A stretch of 5,968 nt of DNA from Flavobacteriales bacterium. Lineage in GTDB: Bacteria > Bacteroidota > Bacteroidia > Flavobacteriales_D > Sanyastnellaceae. The DNA is taken from positions 1-5,968 of the forward strand of contig JAPKAW010000113.1 of assembly GCA_028825055.1 (NCBI GenBank), written 5' to 3'. Below are positions 1 through 5,968 of this stretch, in pieces. The notes under the pieces were generated by a model. The model saw only the letters and a program-made list of their open reading frames with translations, was not told the origin of the DNA and did no database searches. The first letter of the stretch is position 1. Every line of letters starts with the position of its first letter. Made by a program: the position numbers and the translations under genes.

Positions 1-1719
1 GCGGTGGGTATGCTGGTTTTGCTGACACGGAACACCTTGCAGGAGAGTCGTCAGTTGAGTCAGCGCATCGATGGAGTCTTGGCTCCGAGCATCCGTTCGT
101 TGGAAGACTTGGACCGTTCCATTGCGGAAACACGGGTGTTCATCAACTACTGGTTGTCGGTGCAGTCGGGAGCCGCAAGTCCTGAAAAAGAATCCTTGAG
201 AAATTTGATGCAAACGGAGGTGCCGCGTCAACTAGCGACGCTCAAGCATGTGGTTCCTTTTTGGTCGTCTTCCCTTCAGTTGGGATTCGATTCTCTTGAG
301 CGAGATGTGGAGCACTTGTTTTTAGCCTACGGAGAAATCATACGTCTTCTTCCAGATTTTCAATCCTATGATGATCCTTTGGTTCGCATGGATGCAGAAT
401 ATTATGCTTTGGATGGTTCGAGCATTCCAAGGTTTACGAAGTCCATCCGATCGCAGATGGATGCTCTGTCTGAAGCGCAAACCGATGCGTTGACCGAATC
501 AACAGGACGAATGGAAGAGCTTGGGGATCAGCTGCAGTTTTATGCGGGGCAAGTTGCGTTGGGAGTTTTGATCTTGGGAATCTTTATTGCCTGGGCTGTA
601 ACGCGTTCTATTGTAGGACCTATTCAGGATTTAAAAAAAGCGTTGCTCTACCTTGGACGCGGGGTTCCTCTTGAGCAAGAGGTTCCTGTCTCGTCGGACG
701 AAATTGGTGAAATGGCTAGCGCTGTCAATCGATTAGCGAGTGGATTGGATCGAACCAGAGCGTTTTCATTGGAGGTAGGAGCCGGGCGCTTTTCTGCTCC
801 ATATATACCGCTGAGTCCAGAAGATGCTTTGGGTCATGCGATCGTGAAAATGCGCGATGATTTGGAGTCGAATGAGCTGGAACTTGAGGGAAAAGTCAGA
901 AGCCGTACAGCCGAAGTTCAAGAGCAAAAGGCACGGATTGAGGCGTTGTATGGTGACTTGAGAGACAGCATCAATTATGCTGAACGGATTCAGCAGGCTA
1001 TTTTACCATCGAAGCGAGACCGGTCTATGGTTTTTGAAACTGCGGCTGTTTTTTACCGTCCTCGTGATGTGGTCTCTGGGGATTTTTATTGGTTTCATAA
1101 GGTGGGGCCTGCGTGCATGTTTGCTGCTGTGGATTGCACAGGACACGGTGTTCCCGGTGCATTCATGAGTTTGATTGGTCACCATGCCCTTGAGCACGTG
1201 ACTAAGGTATATACCCAACCTGATAAGGTGCTTGATCAATTGAATCGAGCGTCTTGCGAATTGCTTCACCCGGACGGATTTGGAGAACAAAGCGCGCAAG
1301 GAGTGACGATGCAGGACGGCATGGACCTGGCAATGGTTTGTATCGACCGAGAGCGCATGGAATTGCAATACAGTGGGGCGAATTGCCCATTGTACTTGGT
1401 GCGCAAGGGCATGTTGCAAGAGCTCAAACCGGACAAGATGGCCATTGCCTCATTCGAACCAGGGTCCAAATCGTACACGATGGAAACGGTGCCTTTGGTC
1501 CAGGGCGATGTGGTTTTTGCAGCTACCGATGGATTTGCCGACCAATTTGGAGGGGTAAATGGTAAGAAATTCATGCGGAAACGTTTCCGTGAATTGCTGG
1601 TTCAAATTGCCCCATTACCTGCACTTGAAATGGAGCAAGCGTTGATGACGTCATTCGACGAATGGCGAGGTTCAGAGGAGCAGGTAGACGATGTTCTCGT
1701 TATCGGCGTCCGCGTCTGA
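1..1719 (+). CDS. Membrane-anchored HAMP sensor protein with SpoIIE/PP2C-type serine phosphatase domain (5' partial)
   Basis: Probably a signal-responsive protein serine/threonine phosphatase of the SpoIIE/RsbU type, which in characterised systems dephosphorylates anti-sigma-factor antagonists. Numbering here is from the GTG at base 4. The start is missing: the frame is open to the left edge and the first residues (GMLVLLT) look like the end of a first membrane helix. Then come a helical, probably periplasmic, sensor region (about 15-180), a second membrane helix (about 184-199), a HAMP domain (about 201-250), a second HAMP-like segment (about 253-297, 'EVGAGRF' then 'PLSPEDALGHAI'), a charged coiled coil (about 285-325) and the phosphatase domain (about 323-571). 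Expected metal ligands are visible: D360 in GDFYW, D377 in VDCTGHG, D509 in ATDG and D563 in VDDVLVIG, so the enzyme looks active. No histidine kinase or receiver domain is present. The 3' end is 13 bases from the end of the opposing stress-protein gene. The family call is firm; the input signal and target are unknown. Confidence 0.93.
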   Translation, partial: AVGMLVLLTRNTLQESRQLSQRIDGVLAPSIRSLEDLDRSIAETRVFINYWLSVQSGAASPEKESLRNLMQTEVPRQLATLKHVVPFWSSSLQLGFDSLERDVEHLFLAYGEIIRLLPDFQSYDDPLVRMDAEYYALDGSSIPRFTKSIRSQMDALSEAQTDALTESTGRMEELGDQLQFYAGQVALGVLILGIFIAWAVTRSIVGPIQDLKKALLYLGRGVPLEQEVPVSSDEIGEMASAVNRLASGLDRTRAFSLEVGAGRFSAPYIPLSPEDALGHAIVKMRDDLESNELELEGKVRSRTAEVQEQKARIEALYGDLRDSINYAERIQQAILPSKRDRSMVFETAAVFYRPRDVVSGDFYWFHKVGPACMFAAVDCTGHGVPGAFMSLIGHHALEHVTKVYTQPDKVLDQLNRASCELLHPDGFGEQSAQGVTMQDGMDLAMVCIDRERMELQYSGANCPLYLVRKGMLQELKPDKMAIASFEPGSKSYTMETVPLVQGDVVFAATDGFADQFGGVNGKKFMRKRFRELLVQIAPLPALEMEQALMTSFDEWRGSEEQVDDVLVIGVRV

Positions 1720-1732
1720 AGGCGACGAATTT

Positions 1733-2566
1733 CTATTGTGCAAAAACAGACCCTCGGATCACTCGTGTTGCGATGGGGTTAATCACCAAAACAGGAACTT
1801 GCGCTTCGTTTGTGACGAGCTGCTGTTCATAGCTGTGGCCAAGGATGCCCATCAGACTCTTCTCGTGCAGGTTCATAATGCTGATCAAATCTGCTTCAAT
1901 TGAAGCCGCAAAACGAATGACATCTTTCACGAAAGCGCTGGAGCTATGCTGTGAAATTTTCACGGTGTAGTCTACTCCCTTCTCGATGAAATATTCTTTG
2001 GCGTATTCGATGTTTCGGAGAAGTTGATTTTTCAAAAACTCATCAGATTCAGCAGGACTGATAATGTGGACTCGTCCTTCAAAATACTGGGCCATTTCTG
2101 CAGCAATGGACAATTTTTGTTTCGTGTCCTGGTGTAAATCCAACGGAACAACGATATCGTCATACCCATTCTCTTTGATGGTTCGCTCTTGCGTTATGAT
2201 AAATGGAGTGGAGCTATTCGTCACGATGCGCAATGCACGCCCTCCAGTTAAGAACTGCATGCCTTTTAAGCCGTGCGTTCCCATGATGACTAAGGTTGCA
2301 TCTTGCTCTACGGCCACGTCGTCAATGTCTTCAAAGATGCTCCCAATGCGAATAGCGGTCTGCAATTGATGCCGGTATGTTGCAGAATGAAGCTTCAACA
2401 GGGCGCTCATCCGCTCACGTGCCTCCGGCATTTCCTTTTTGTTCGCAATGATGTGCAGCAATAAGATTTCGCTGTTGAACGCTTTGCCGACAATAAAGGC
2501 GTGCTCCAATGCAATGTCGCTAACCGGAGTGAAGTCCATTGGGACGAGAATGCGATGTTGGCCCAT
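1733..2566 (-). CDS. Tandem-domain universal stress protein (UspA family)
   Basis: A cytoplasmic protein of 277 residues made of two fused Usp domains (about 1-140 and 143-277), a common double-length form. Domain 1 begins 'HRILVPMDFTPVSDIAL', with the family's nucleotide-contacting Asp at position 11. It carries 'MGTHGLKGMQFLTGG', close to the Gly-rich ATP-binding loop of Usp proteins, and ends in the usual 'TPFII' strand. Domain 2 begins 'DDIVVPLDLHQDT' and ends 'VPVLVINP', but its loop (NLHEKSLMGILGHS) lacks most of the glycines, so ATP binding may be confined to domain 1. The ATG is the only sensible start: an in-frame TGA lies five codons upstream. The gene diverges from the CLC gene across 66 bases and converges on the phosphatase gene. 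Usp proteins are linked to stress survival, but no specific role can be read from this one. The family is clear and the function is general. Confidence 0.93.
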   Translation of the reverse strand: MGQHRILVPMDFTPVSDIALEHAFIVGKAFNSEILLLHIIANKKEMPEARERMSALLKLHSATYRHQLQTAIRIGSIFEDIDDVAVEQDATLVIMGTHGLKGMQFLTGGRALRIVTNSSTPFIITQERTIKENGYDDIVVPLDLHQDTKQKLSIAAEMAQYFEGRVHIISPAESDEFLKNQLLRNIEYAKEYFIEKGVDYTVKISQHSSSAFVKDVIRFAASIEADLISIMNLHEKSLMGILGHSYEQQLVTNEAQVPVLVINPIATRVIRGSVFAQ

Positions 2567-2586
2567 AAGATTTGTTAATCAATTTG
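2558..2586 (+). promoter_or_regulatory. Candidate Bacteroidota-type promoter of the CLC gene
   Basis: On the plus strand TTG (2558-2560), an 18-base spacer and TCAATTTG (2579-2586) resemble the Bacteroidota TTG / TAnnTTTG promoter, with one mismatch in the -7 element. Transcription would start near 2592, leaving about 40 bases of leader before the ATG at 2633. The -33 part lies inside the first codons of the stress-protein gene, and the two opposing -7 elements (2579-2586 and 2591-2598) are only four bases apart. A second near-match, AAGATTTG at 2567-2574, is an alternative -7 element. Confidence 0.35.
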
Positions 2587-2590
2587 ATGG

Positions 2591-2619
2591 CGAAGGTAAA
2601 ACCAATGAGGTGAATCCAA
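2591..2619 (-). promoter_or_regulatory. Candidate Bacteroidota-type promoter of the universal stress protein gene
   Basis: Read on the minus strand there is a TTG (2619-2617), an 18-base spacer, and TACCTTCG (2598-2591). This matches the Bacteroidota -7 consensus TAnnTTTG at five of six fixed positions. A transcript would begin near 2585 and have a leader of roughly 20 bases before the ATG at 2566. It sits in the short divergent gap where a promoter is required unless transcription enters from elsewhere. The match is by eye and short motifs occur by chance. Confidence 0.4.
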
Positions 2620-2632
2620 CGAAGTTTGTAGC

Positions 2633-4414
2633 ATGCTTCACCGGATTTTAAAACGTCACCTAGCTCCGCAATTTGAACGTTGGAAGCAATCAGACCGTTC
2701 CATTTTAGGATGGGCGGTACTGACGGGTTTTTTTGCGGGATTATTGGCTGTGCTTTTGAAGCGAACGGTATTCGGTTTGCATGAGGGGATGTTTGGCTTA
2801 GGCCGATGGGTTGGCGGTGTTTGGGTTTTGGGTTTGGGACCACTTTTCGGGTTGTTGGCAACCCGGTATGTCATCCGCCATTGGCTCAATGGTGAGCATC
2901 CGGGACCGGGAGTTCCCAGTATTTTGCATGCCATGTCCCAGCGCCGAGGACGCATCAAACGAATTTGGATGTTTTCACCGTTGATTACCAGTGCCCTTTC
3001 TGTTGGCTTGGGGGGGTCTGGAGGACTGGAGGCTCCTTCATTGCAAGCTGCGGCAGCTGTTGGTTCAGAAATTGGTCGGCAAACAAAGCGAACATTCAAG
3101 CGTCGTATGCTGCTCATTGGGTGTGCAGCGGCAGCGTCTTTAGCGGCACTCTTCAAGGCTCCTGTGGCGGCCATCATTTTTGCGGTGGAGGTCATTATGA
3201 TCGACCTAACTGCCGCTAGCTTGGTCCCTCTCTTGCTGGCCTCTCTGACTGCGCTAATTACCGCTGAATTGTTTTTGGGAGACCAGAATGTGCTATCCAC
3301 TCCCGTATTGGAGAATTTCGAATTGAGCAGACTTCCTCTCTACCTTCTTTTGGGGCTTGTGTGCGCTGTGGGTTCGGTTGTGTTTTCCAAAGTTTACATG
3401 GGCGCAAGCCATGCGGTATTAAAAATGCGCACTCCGCGCATGCGAATTTGGGTTGCAGGAACGGTTGTGGGTGCGGCCGTTGTGTTTTTCCCGTCGCTTT
3501 ATGGTGAAGGATATGATGTCGTGAATGGGTTGTTCGATGGGCACTCAAAATTATTGGCGGGTGACATGACCATGAATCAAATGGATCCGCAGGGCTGGTG
3601 GTTGATTGGGTTTCTGTTGCTAGCATGGATTCTGAAACCAATCCTGACGGGAATGACTGTTGGTGCCGGAGGGGTAGCAGGCATATTCGCCCCGGCTATT
3701 TTTTGTGGCGCTTTGTTGGGTTATGTTTATTCGTTGGGGTTGGAAGAGATTTTTGGAGCCGAAATGTTGCCCGTTGGGAATGCGGTTTTGGCTGGAATCG
3801 GCGGCATGCTTGCTGGTGTTTTACACGCTCCGCTCACGGCTATTTTGCTGGCTGCAGAAGTGAGCGGAGGATACGCCCTCTTTGTACCCGTCATGTTGAC
3901 TTCCGCCATAAGCTTTCAGATGGCCAAGTGGTGGGTTAGACACAGCATTTATACCCAAGAATTGGCTGAACGCGGGGAGCTTCTTACCCATGACAAAGAT
4001 CACTCAGTCCTTACCCTCATGAAATTACCAGATGAAATTGAGTATGACCATGAAGTGGTTCAGCCCTATTGGACCTTAGGAGACATGATTCCAATTATAG
4101 AACGGAGTGTTCATAGTCTTTTTCCCGTTTTGGATGAGGCGGGCGTTTTATTGGGAGTCGTGGATTTGCAAGAGATTCGGGAAATCATGTTCGACCGCGC
4201 GCTCTACGATGAAATCAAAGTGCATGAGTTTATGACGCTCCCCCAAGGGGTCCTGGATTCGCAAACAAAGATGGAAAAAGTGATGTCCGAATTCGAACGG
4301 ACTGAAGCGTGGTATCTCCCTGTCCAAACCAAGGGCGTATTCGTTGGTTTTGTATCGCGAACACGGTTGTTTAACACCTACCGAAGATGGCTCCAAGAGT
4401 CCAGTTTAAATTGA
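2633..4414 (+). CDS. CLC-family anion channel or H+/anion exchanger with C-terminal CBS pair
   Basis: An inner-membrane protein of 593 residues that moves anions such as chloride. The membrane part (about 25-445) shows the CLC signatures: GPGVP (91-95) at the position of the GSGIP filter motif, GGLEAPS (130-136) with the gating glutamate E133, GIFAP (350-354) and Y440 in 'HSIYTQELAERG' at the place of the central anion-coordinating tyrosine. 'FAVEVIMID' places E186-V187 where E. coli ClcA has two glutamates, so the internal proton glutamate appears to be Val. The filter serine is Pro (P92). Two CBS domains follow (about 475-524 and 530-587), which in relatives bind adenine nucleotides and modulate transport. 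The ATG at 2633 is the only start after an in-frame TGA at 2606 and gives a basic N-terminus before the first helix. GAGGTG at 2607-2612 is too far upstream to be a normal ribosome site. The stop lies one base from that of the opposing hydrolase gene. The family is certain; substrate and mechanism are open. Confidence 0.95.
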   Translation: MLHRILKRHLAPQFERWKQSDRSILGWAVLTGFFAGLLAVLLKRTVFGLHEGMFGLGRWVGGVWVLGLGPLFGLLATRYVIRHWLNGEHPGPGVPSILHAMSQRRGRIKRIWMFSPLITSALSVGLGGSGGLEAPSLQAAAAVGSEIGRQTKRTFKRRMLLIGCAAAASLAALFKAPVAAIIFAVEVIMIDLTAASLVPLLLASLTALITAELFLGDQNVLSTPVLENFELSRLPLYLLLGLVCAVGSVVFSKVYMGASHAVLKMRTPRMRIWVAGTVVGAAVVFFPSLYGEGYDVVNGLFDGHSKLLAGDMTMNQMDPQGWWLIGFLLLAWILKPILTGMTVGAGGVAGIFAPAIFCGALLGYVYSLGLEEIFGAEMLPVGNAVLAGIGGMLAGVLHAPLTAILLAAEVSGGYALFVPVMLTSAISFQMAKWWVRHSIYTQELAERGELLTHDKDHSVLTLMKLPDEIEYDHEVVQPYWTLGDMIPIIERSVHSLFPVLDEAGVLLGVVDLQEIREIMFDRALYDEIKVHEFMTLPQGVLDSQTKMEKVMSEFERTEAWYLPVQTKGVFVGFVSRTRLFNTYRRWLQESSLN

Positions 4415-4415
4415 T

Positions 4416-5189
4416 TTAGGCGTCGAGAAATGCGCGGGTTACCGCAAAGAACTCTTCGGGATGCGATGCATGCAACCAATGGCCAGCATCCGCAATGCAG
4501 TGTGTCTCTAATAGCATACATGCTTCCTCATAACGCTCTAAATCAGGCTGCTTGACATAGTTGGATTGTCCTCCGTAGATAACAAGAGTTGGCCATGTAT
4601 TCAGGGCCAATGGGACTTCCCCCACTACGTCGCTCAATGCGTCATTTAAGACACGGATGTTGGGGCGCCACGTAAACCCTTGATCAGTGCTTCGTCTCAA
4701 GCTCTTCATCAGAAACCCAACCATGCTGGAATCGTCGAGTTCTGCGTTGAGGTGGCTCTCGATTTCACCTCTCTCACTTGCTGCTTCAATGGGTGCCGAT
4801 AGGAGAGCGTCAAAGATGGATTGGTGGTGTGGTTCATAGGCCCTAACAGCCATGTCTGCTACAATCAATTTCCTTAACCGATCCGGATGGTGATGAGCAA
4901 ACATCAGGGCTGTTTTCCCTCCCATGCTATGACCTAGCACATGGGTTTTTTCGATCTCGTGTTCATCTATAAAGGTGCACAGGTCATTGGCCAAGTCAGC
5001 GTATCGATGCGTTTCGAAGTGTGGGCTTCGTCCATGATTGCGCTGGTCAATGAGCCAAACGTAGTAGTGTTCGCTAAAGGCTTTTCCGAGCGTTTGCCAA
5101 TTGTCTGAGGTTCCTAACAAGCCATGAAGGATGATCAACGGTGGCATGGAGGGATCGCCCAACGTTCTGTAAAACAAATTGGATGTCAT
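4416..5189 (-). CDS. Alpha/beta-fold hydrolase, YbfF/ABHD11-like esterase
   Basis: A probably cytoplasmic serine hydrolase of 257 residues, resembling E. coli esterase YbfF in length and motif order. Visible features are the oxyanion-hole motif 'LILHGLLGTSDNW' (His22-Gly23), 'IDQRNHGRSP' (about 47-56), the nucleophile elbow GHSMGGK with S88, a strand ending 'IVADMAV' with D112 as likely acid, and GHWLHA with catalytic H237. The triad therefore looks complete. An ATG at 5219 would add ten residues, but the ATG at 5189 is preferred. It overlaps the pdxJ stop as ATGA (5189-5186), giving translational coupling, and the protein then begins just before the first strand, as in relatives. The shared operon suggests co-expression with pyridoxine phosphate synthesis but does not show a shared pathway. 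The substrate is unknown: YbfF-type enzymes cleave short acyl and thioesters in vitro. Such hydrolases are easily misnamed, so only the fold and catalytic type are firm. Confidence 0.9.
   Translation of the reverse strand: MTSNLFYRTLGDPSMPPLIILHGLLGTSDNWQTLGKAFSEHYYVWLIDQRNHGRSPHFETHRYADLANDLCTFIDEHEIEKTHVLGHSMGGKTALMFAHHHPDRLRKLIVADMAVRAYEPHHQSIFDALLSAPIEAASERGEIESHLNAELDDSSMVGFLMKSLRRSTDQGFTWRPNIRVLNDALSDVVGEVPLALNTWPTLVIYGGQSNYVKQPDLERYEEACMLLETHCIADAGHWLHASHPEEFFAVTRAFLDA
5186..5189 (-). promoter_or_regulatory. ATGA stop/start overlap coupling pdxJ to the hydrolase
   Basis: On the minus strand the four bases ATGA hold both the hydrolase start (ATG, 5189-5187) and the pdxJ stop (TGA, 5188-5186). 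This arrangement is typical of termination-reinitiation in operons and is the main reason for choosing 5189 over 5219 as the hydrolase start. Confidence 0.75.
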
Positions 5190-5920
5190 GGCTTTTGAAG
5201 GGGGTCCGATGTCAAGCACGCCAGATACGCTGCAACGGCTTTTTCCAACCCCAAATACAGCGCATCGCTAATGAGAGCATGTCCGATACTGACTTCTTCG
5301 AGGTAGGGCACATGCTCTGAAAAATGCCTCAAGTTGTGCAAGTTCAAATCGTGTCCAGCATTCACTCCTAGACCGATGCCATGGGCAAAGGTCGCGGCGC
5401 GTGCAAAAGGCAACGCTGCTTCGGGTTCTTTCGCTTGATATGCCAAAGCATATGGCTCGGTGTACAGCTCAATTCGGTCCGCGCCAACGGCCGAAGCCGC
5501 TTCAATTTGTTTCAAATTCGTAGCAGTAAACAGACTCGTTCGAATGCCATGCTCTCGAAAAACAGCAAGCACGTCCTTCAAACGTGATGCATGGTGAATG
5601 ACATCCCATCCTGCATTGGAGGTTAGCGTGTCCGGGGGGTCTGGAACCAACGTGACTTGTTCGGGGTGAATGTCGCATACGAGCTGTATGAAGGCATCCG
5701 AAGGATACCCTTCGATATTGAACTCGGTTGTGACAACTGGACGGAGTTCCAGGACATCCTCCGTTGTAATGTGCCGTTGATCTGGTCGCGGGTGAACTGT
5801 TATCCCTTGTGCTCCAAAGGATTGAGCTCTAACCGCGGCTTCTACAACACTCGGTTTGTTGCCTCCTCTGGCGTTGCGCAGAGTGGCAATTTTATTGACG
5901 TTGACGCTGAGCTTAGTCAT
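5186..5920 (-). CDS. pdxJ: Pyridoxine 5'-phosphate synthase PdxJ
   Basis: Condenses 1-deoxy-D-xylulose 5-phosphate with 3-amino-2-oxopropyl phosphate to pyridoxine 5'-phosphate, the ring-closing step of the DXP-dependent vitamin B6 pathway, in the cytoplasm as a TIM-barrel enzyme. The 244 residues match the family length. Hallmarks are 'VNKIATLRNARGG' near the N-terminus, 'GITVHPRPDQRHI' with H43, R45 and H50, 'TTEFNIEGYP' with E70 at the place of the E. coli catalytic glutamate, 'VNAGHDLNLHNL' with H190 (E. coli His193), and the phosphate-binding end 'VSIGHALISDAL'. The VNVNK start, where E. coli has VNIDH, is to my recollection the usual Bacteroidota form and not damage. The ATG at 5920 fits the family N-terminus. 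AAAGG (5930-5926) lies five bases upstream as a weak ribosome site. The gene overlaps the hydrolase by four bases and probably follows another minus-strand gene whose end overlaps its start. Confidence 0.97.
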   Translation of the reverse strand: MTKLSVNVNKIATLRNARGGNKPSVVEAAVRAQSFGAQGITVHPRPDQRHITTEDVLELRPVVTTEFNIEGYPSDAFIQLVCDIHPEQVTLVPDPPDTLTSNAGWDVIHHASRLKDVLAVFREHGIRTSLFTATNLKQIEAASAVGADRIELYTEPYALAYQAKEPEAALPFARAATFAHGIGLGVNAGHDLNLHNLRHFSEHVPYLEEVSIGHALISDALYLGLEKAVAAYLACLTSDPLQKP

Positions 5921-5968
5921 CCGTACCTTTCGATTCCAACACGTCCGGTAAATTCCATTCGTGGATAG
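5913..5968 (-). CDS. Possible 3' end of an upstream gene overlapping the pdxJ start (partial)
   Basis: The last 48 bases before pdxJ are open in all three minus-strand frames. One frame would end in '...NLPDVLESKGTDD' with a TAA at 5915-5913, overlapping pdxJ by 8 bases. Another ends in '...FTGRVGIERYG' with a TGA at 5919-5917, an ATGA overlap like the one at the other end of pdxJ. No promoter is obvious in these bases, which favours readthrough from an upstream operon gene. The fragment is too short to identify, and the choice of the first frame is a weak preference based on amino-acid composition. Confidence 0.3.
   Translation of the reverse strand, partial: IHEWNLPDVLESKGTDD

Noticed and set aside
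2621..2628. GAAGTTTG just upstream of the CLC start as a -7 promoter element.
   Set aside because: Transcription from it would start at or after the ATG at 2633, leaving no leader; the element at 2579-2586 is better placed.
3010..3016. A run of seven G bases in the CLC gene, just before the gating-glutamate motif, as a possible phase-variation tract.
   Set aside because: The frame is intact on both sides, seven bases is short for a phase-variable tract, and the run encodes conserved glycines.
2656..3300. A minus-strand open frame of 214 codons inside the CLC gene.
   Set aside because: It lies entirely within strongly motif-supported CLC sequence and is rich in Pro, Ser, Ala and Lys, as expected from reading a membrane-protein gene on the wrong strand.
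5190..5219. An upstream ATG at 5219 giving the hydrolase ten more residues.
   Set aside because: The extra residues (LDIGPPSKA) fall inside pdxJ and have no counterpart in the fold; the ATGA-coupled start at 5189 fits better.
5633..5638. A run of six G bases (C on the coding strand) within pdxJ as a possible slippage site.
   Set aside because: It encodes 'DPPD' in a continuous PdxJ frame, with no alternative frame of interest.
5657..5968. A plus-strand open frame of about 100 codons over the start of pdxJ.
   Set aside because: It lies opposite a certain pdxJ gene, and its translation shows no recognisable domain; it is a shadow frame.
1..5968. A previously undescribed multi-gene system, mobile element, CRISPR array or RNA gene.
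   Set aside because: All five main reading frames belong to familiar families, gaps are 66 bases or less, and I see no repeat array, transposase, integrase, tRNA or rRNA-like segment.

Overview
The window looks like a piece of a Bacteroidota chromosome, probably from the Flavobacteriia side of the phylum. The evidence is the form of the proteins and of the promoters. The PdxJ protein opens with the variant 'SVNVNKIATLRNARGG'. The SpoIIE-type phosphatase has the linker 'SINYAERIQQAILPS' followed by 'RPRDVVSGDFYWF'. The one gene-start region holds candidate promoters of the TTG / TAnnTTTG kind rather than E. coli-like boxes. Taxonomy is inferred from remembered family features, not from a search. 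Base composition looks intermediate by eye, and no gene stands out from the others.

Layout, left to right: (1) the 3' part of a membrane-bound sensor phosphatase on the + strand, cut by the left edge (1-1719); (2) a tandem-domain universal stress protein on the - strand (1733-2566), tail to tail with gene 1; (3) a 66-base divergent gap (2567-2632) with one candidate promoter facing each way; (4) a CLC-family anion channel or exchanger with two C-terminal CBS domains on the + strand (2633-4414); (5) an alpha/beta hydrolase (start best placed at 5189, end 4416) and (6) pdxJ (5920-5186), both on the - strand and joined by an ATGA stop/start overlap. The right edge (5921-5968) probably holds the last codons of a further - strand gene. 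Coding density is very high; no stretch above 66 bases lacks a gene.

Genes 5 and 6 form an operon-like pair: PdxJ makes pyridoxine 5'-phosphate for vitamin B6 synthesis, and the hydrolase is probably translationally coupled to it. The stress protein and the CLC protein are divergent and may share control. The phosphatase belongs to the partner-switching type of signalling, but no partner protein lies in the window.

I see no RNA gene, mobile element, CRISPR array or defence system, and no new multi-gene system. The points most worth a second look are the filter and proton-path residues of the CLC protein (Pro in place of the selectivity Ser; Val in place of the proton Glu), the tandem HAMP-like architecture of the phosphatase, and the compact divergent promoter region.
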